This document shows positions 13,975 through 16,582 of a DNA stretch of 16,582 nt, piece by piece; the stretch's first letter is position 1, and each line of letters starts with the position of its first letter. The stretch comes from Faecalibacterium prausnitzii (lineage in GTDB: Bacteria; Bacillota; Clostridia; Oscillospirales; Ruminococcaceae), in NCBI GenBank assembly GCA_004558805.1, contig SFDE01000026.1:1-16582 (forward strand), given 5' to 3'. The position numbers and the translations under genes are program-made. A model generated the notes under the pieces. That model was not told the origin of the DNA. It did not search any database and saw only the letters and a list, made by a program, of their open reading frames with translations.

Positions 13975-14982
13975 TTAAATTGCCCTTACGCTTTCGCCCT
14001 GCTGCAGCTCCGGCTGCAGGGTAACGGTCTGGGCGGGGGCACCGTGCTCGATCTGCCGCACCAGCAGCTCAATGCTCTGGAGAGCGATCTGCTCGCTGGG
14101 CTGGACGATGGTGGTTATGACAGGCACGGAGTACCGGGACATTGTAATACCGTCAAAGCCAATGACCGAAACATCTTCCGGCACCCGGAGCCCGGCACTT
14201 ACCAGCGCCCGGATGGCACCAAAGGCAATGACATCACTCATGGCAAACAGGGCAGTGAACTCTGCACGCCGTGCCAGCAGACTGTTCATGGCGTGATAAG
14301 CAGACTCGAAATCGTAGTTGGACAGCCCGTAGAGTTTGTCGCTGAACAGGATGCCCGCATCCTCCATTGCCTGCTGTGCGCCCTGACGGCGCATGACGCT
14401 GGGATAGCTGGTGACAGGTCCGCCCAGAACGGCGATCTTCCGATGCCCCTGCTGGAGCAGGTAGGACACCGCCTGATAGGCGGCGGCACGGTCGTCTACG
14501 CCTACCATGGACAGGTTGGGAAAATCCAGTTCGTCAGACACCAGAGTGGTAAGCACCGAGGGAACGCTGATGTTGGAAAAGCCATTCTGGAAATTTGTCA
14601 GGCTGCCTCCCAGAAAGATCATGCCCTTGGGCTTGATCTCCCGCAGGATCTTTTCGGCAGCGTCGATCTCGTTGGCATTCTCGTCCAGGTAGGAGACGAT
14701 GCCGCTGTACCCGTAGAGAGTGGCGGCACGCTGAAGCTGGACCAGAAAATCCGAAAAAAAGATGTTCCGGGTGCCTTTGACTACAAACACCAGGCTCCGG
14801 GACTGCTGGATCTTCAGCTGACGAGCATTGGTGTTGGGCACGAATCCTGCCTCCCGCATGACCTTCAGCACATGCTCCTTGGTCTCCGGGCGGACATCCG
14901 GGCGATCGTTGATGACCCGGGAGATAGTACTCACCGAGCAGCCGCTGATACGCGCAATGTCTTTGATGGTCAGGTTTGCCAT
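13975..14982 (-). CDS. LacI-family transcriptional regulator of the alpha-glucan operon
   Basis: A 335-residue LacI/GalR-type repressor. Residues 4-24 are the helix-turn-helix (LTIKDIARISGCSVSTISRV), followed by the hinge helix (NARQLK, 52-57) that opens the minor groove. A periplasmic-binding-protein-like effector domain runs from about 62 to the end, with the family segment VSVIGFDGITMSRYSVPVIT. ATG 14982 is chosen over the open frame to 15057 because AGGAG lies 8 bases before it and the DNA-binding domain starts at once. The gene heads the operon; its own promoter region carries the GGGAACGTTCCC palindrome. The likely effector is a maltodextrin or a breakdown product, by analogy with MalR proteins. 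Confidence 0.92.
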   Translation of the reverse strand: MANLTIKDIARISGCSVSTISRVINDRPDVRPETKEHVLKVMREAGFVPNTNARQLKIQQSRSLVFVVKGTRNIFFSDFLVQLQRAATLYGYSGIVSYLDENANEIDAAEKILREIKPKGMIFLGGSLTNFQNGFSNISVPSVLTTLVSDELDFPNLSMVGVDDRAAAYQAVSYLLQQGHRKIAVLGGPVTSYPSVMRRQGAQQAMEDAGILFSDKLYGLSNYDFESAYHAMNSLLARRAEFTALFAMSDVIAFGAIRALVSAGLRVPEDVSVIGFDGITMSRYSVPVITTIVQPSEQIALQSIELLVRQIEHGAPAQTVTLQPELQQGESVRAI

Positions 14983-15010
14983 GGTGGGAACTCCTACTCT
15001 TCGGAAAAAT

Positions 15011-15038
15011 TGTCGGGAACGTTGTCGGGAACGTTCCC
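15011..15038. promoter_or_regulatory. LacI-type operator with tandem 12-bp duplication
   Basis: TGTCGGGAACGT occurs twice head to tail (15011-15022, 15023-15034), and the second copy is completed to the perfect palindrome GGGAACGTTCCC (15027-15038). The central CG and 6+6 symmetry are typical of LacI-family sites. It lies just downstream of a TACTAT/TATAGT -10-like sequence (minus strand, about 15043-15052), where a bound repressor would block initiation of the regulator gene and the operon behind it. Confidence 0.8.
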
Positions 15039-15383
15039 AACGACTATAGTATGGCACATTTTGTACAATAAATCAATAACCATGAATAAACTTCGTGTAA
15101 ACTGTACAAGCACTCCCTCTGATTTTGTGCAGATTGATTTACTAACAAAGCAAAAGAGAGCGCTATTTTCATGAATTACCGGGACAATGCAGATAAAACC
15201 GGGAATTATCGTACTTTTTTGTAACTTTTTGCACGGAAGTTGCAGGAACATGGACGTAGGACACAAGAAAAGATATCGGGAACGTTCCCGCAAACGGCCG
15301 CACAGGACAGGGAAAAGAGGTGACGGGGCAGGCGTTGCCTATGCCGGAAAACGAACCGGAAGCGGCAGCCGGATAACAAAAAA
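15039..15383. other. Intergenic region between LacI and the transglutaminase-like gene
   Basis: No convincing gene. The region holds the presumed LacI promoter, two copies of TGTACAA (15062-15068 and 15103-15109, 41 bp apart) and the second operator. A minus-strand open frame (14994-15293) lacks a ribosome-binding site and runs through both operators. Confidence 0.55.
15277..15290. promoter_or_regulatory. Second LacI-type operator
   Basis: The 14-base perfect palindrome CGGGAACGTTCCCG has the same 12-base core as the operator near the LacI start. The two centres are 251 bp apart, close to 24 helical turns. No gene starts beside this copy, so it suits an auxiliary operator for looping. Confidence 0.75.
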
Positions 15384-15414
15384 CACGAGGAAACGATGTA
15401 GGCGTTTCCTCGTG
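15384..15414 (-). terminator. Rho-independent terminator of the transglutaminase-like gene
   Basis: CACGAGGAAACG pairs with CGTTTCCTCGTG across a 7-base loop. On the minus strand it is followed by TTTTTTG, 13 bases past the stop codon. Confidence 0.85.
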
Positions 15415-15426
15415 CGAGAGACCTGT

Positions 15427-16140
15427 TTACAGATAGGGGTGCTGATAGGGAGCAGGCTCCGGTCCGCAGTACAAACCATAGGCATCACAGATCCAGTAGG
15501 TGCCATCCAGATCTACTCGGCACCACTGGTGACTCCACTGATTTTCGTTTACATGTTCATAGGGGATGCCCAGTATATTCAGGCAAAGACCGGTAGTGCG
15601 GGTACAGCCGGCGCAGGATGCCACATGATTCACCAGATAGCCGTAGGCATCGTTATAGTGGGGTGCATCGGTAGAATAGACCACTGTGCCATCGTCCACC
15701 ATTGCCCGCAGAGCGCTGGCAATGCCCTGCAGCTGTTCAGCACGGCTCTTGAAGGCGAGGGGCGCAACGATCTTACGTGCCTCTTCGTATGCTCTTTTAA
15801 ATTCCTCATCGGTCATTTTTCGCTTCAAGCTCTTGTAGTTGGCAAGATCCTCAAGGGGAACAGGGGACCAGACGGCAGCGATCTGCTCGTCGGTCAGCTT
15901 CAGGTCGGTGTCACCGGCTTTGCCCCACAGGGAGGGCTTGCGTCCTTCGGCGGCACCAAATTGGATGTAATGCCGCAGCAGTGAGGCTTTATCGTTACCG
16001 CAGGCAGCAGCAACGTCCTGATTGTGGGAGGCATAGTAGTCGGGGTCAAAGGAAGAAGCGGCTCTGGCAACAGTCACCGACTGCAGTGCCATCAGCAGTC
16101 CGCAGGCGGCAGCAGCAAGACGGATGTGGGCGGTTTTCAT
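15427..16140 (-). CDS. Secreted transglutaminase-like (cysteine protease fold) protein
   Basis: A 237-residue exported protein. Residues 1-27 are a signal peptide (Lys/Arg, then a hydrophobic core, cleavage probably after ARA). Residues 31-68 form a small module, FDPDYYASHNQDV then HYIQFGAAEGRKPS, that I know from other secreted gut-bacterial proteins, often in wall-associated contexts. The C-terminal part has the order of a transglutaminase-like catalytic site: Cys179 in CAGCTRTTGLCL, His204 in WSHQW and Asp219 in WICDAYG. Members of this fold act as peptidases, amidases or crosslinkers; which applies is unknown. ATG 16140 is chosen by GAGGAGG upstream and the signal peptide. It is monocistronic, with an extended -10 promoter and its own terminator. 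Confidence 0.8.
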   Translation of the reverse strand: MKTAHIRLAAAACGLLMALQSVTVARAASSFDPDYYASHNQDVAAACGNDKASLLRHYIQFGAAEGRKPSLWGKAGDTDLKLTDEQIAAVWSPVPLEDLANYKSLKRKMTDEEFKRAYEEARKIVAPLAFKSRAEQLQGIASALRAMVDDGTVVYSTDAPHYNDAYGYLVNHVASCAGCTRTTGLCLNILGIPYEHVNENQWSHQWCRVDLDGTYWICDAYGLYCGPEPAPYQHPYL

Positions 16141-16184
16141 GACGGGATCCCTCCTCAGTATGACAGTATTGGATCGTTGATTCC

Positions 16185-16193
16185 AGTATACCA
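16185..16193 (-). promoter_or_regulatory. Extended -10 promoter of the transglutaminase-like gene
   Basis: On the minus strand TGGTATACT: a TATACT -10 with upstream TG, 44 bases before the ATG. No clear -35 is seen. Confidence 0.5.
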
Positions 16194-16228
16194 CAGGAGA
16201 AAGGCGGGGGAAACCGGCATAATGCAAA

Positions 16229-16264
16229 AAAGCACCCTCACCTTGTCATCGGTGAGAGTGCTTT
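16229..16264 (-). terminator. Rho-independent terminator of rpsR
   Basis: AAAGCACCCTCACC and GGTGAGAGTGCTTT pair with one mismatch across an 8-base loop. The minus strand continues with a T-run (TTTTTTGC). It ends the ribosomal-protein transcript 42 bases past the rpsR stop. Confidence 0.85.
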
Positions 16265-16305
16265 GCTGATTGCTGATTATTCTGATTGGGTTGATTTTTT
16301 AAAGA

Positions 16306-16563
16306 TTAGTCGCTGACGTAGGGCATCAGAGCAACGTGACGAGCACGCTTGATGGCGATGGTCAGTGCGCGCTGATGGTAAGCGCAGGTGCCGGTCACAC
16401 GGCGGGGAATGATCTTAGCACGCTCGGAAACGTACTTACGCAGACGGGGCACGTCCTTGTAATCGATGGTGTCGATGCGATCGACACAGAAGCTGCAAAC
16501 CTTCTTGCGACCGCGACGCATGGGGCGTGCGGGGCGAGAGCCTTCGGTTCTTTCAAAAGCCAT
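16306..16563 (-). CDS. rpsR: 30S ribosomal protein S18
   Basis: An 85-residue S18, complete. The family core is clear: VCSFCVDRIDTIDYKDV (22-38), LRKYVSERAKIIPRRVTGTC (41-60), and AYHQRALTIAIKRARHVALM (61-80). Cys23, Cys26, Cys60 and His63 form the four-ligand set of the zinc-binding (C+) form of S18. AGGAGG lies 9 bases before the ATG. Upstream, off the window, rpsF and ssb usually precede this gene in Firmicutes; the terminator shows it is the last gene of that transcript. Confidence 0.97.
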   Translation of the reverse strand: MAFERTEGSRPARPMRRGRKKVCSFCVDRIDTIDYKDVPRLRKYVSERAKIIPRRVTGTCAYHQRALTIAIKRARHVALMPYVSD

Positions 16564-16582
16564 TGCTTATTACCTCCTATTG

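Noticed and set aside
14044..15174. A 376-codon plus-strand open frame opposite the LacI gene
   Set aside because: It shadows a clear LacI-family gene and runs through its operator; no start signal or domain is seen.
14994..15293. A 99-codon minus-strand open frame upstream of LacI
   Set aside because: No ribosome-binding site, Cys/Phe-rich random-looking translation, and it spans both operators.
1..16582. tRNA, rRNA, CRISPR arrays, riboswitches, phage attachment sites
   Set aside because: No cloverleaf, regularly spaced repeat array, conserved riboswitch core or integrase was recognised on reading either strand; weak ncRNAs could be missed without a covariance search.

Overview
The window looks like chromosome from a gut Firmicute of the Oscillospiraceae, most likely Faecalibacterium (F. 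prausnitzii-like). This rests on strong AGGAGG ribosome-binding sites, moderately high GC, a zinc-ligand (C+) form of ribosomal protein S18, a Tat-plus-lipobox solute-binding lipoprotein, and above all two adjacent small proteins whose N-termini resemble, as I recall it, the leader of the F. prausnitzii anti-inflammatory protein MAM. The genus is inferred from family recognition; no search was run.

Left part (1-4030) is an accessory, partly decayed region. A membrane acyltransferase gene overlaps the start of a small XRE-type regulator that runs off the left edge (both minus). Next come hairpin-rich non-coding DNA, a C-terminal remnant of a probable IS110-family transposase (1513-1740, minus), and a LysR regulator (minus) divergent from a truncated aldo/keto reductase. 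That reductase remnant is joined by an ATGA overlap to a hexapeptide-repeat sugar acetyltransferase. A strong bidirectional terminator closes the block.

Centre (4043-9250): a 23S rRNA uracil-C5 methyltransferase with a C-terminal extension of about 90 residues lies just downstream of an AraC-type sensor-regulator (both minus). The regulator is divergent from a galactokinase-family GHMP kinase with an atypical sugar-binding motif. After a bidirectional terminator comes a two-gene minus-strand operon with a near-consensus promoter. Both proteins begin with a double-glycine leader and continue into a glycine-rich hydrophobic body. This MAM-like pair is the most interesting item here.

Right part (9201-15290) is an alpha-glucan uptake operon on the minus strand: LacI-family regulator, Tat/lipoprotein solute-binding protein, two MalF/MalG-type permeases and MalQ amylomaltase. 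The ABC ATPase is absent, so a shared ATPase encoded elsewhere is implied. The regulator's promoter region carries a perfect GGGAACGTTCCC palindrome and a tandem partial copy. A second perfect copy lies 251 bp upstream, which suggests autoregulation with possible looping. A strong stem-loop between the binding-protein and permease genes probably sets their expression ratio.

Right edge: a secreted transglutaminase-like protein (minus) with its own promoter and terminator, then rpsR encoding ribosomal protein S18 (minus) with its terminator.
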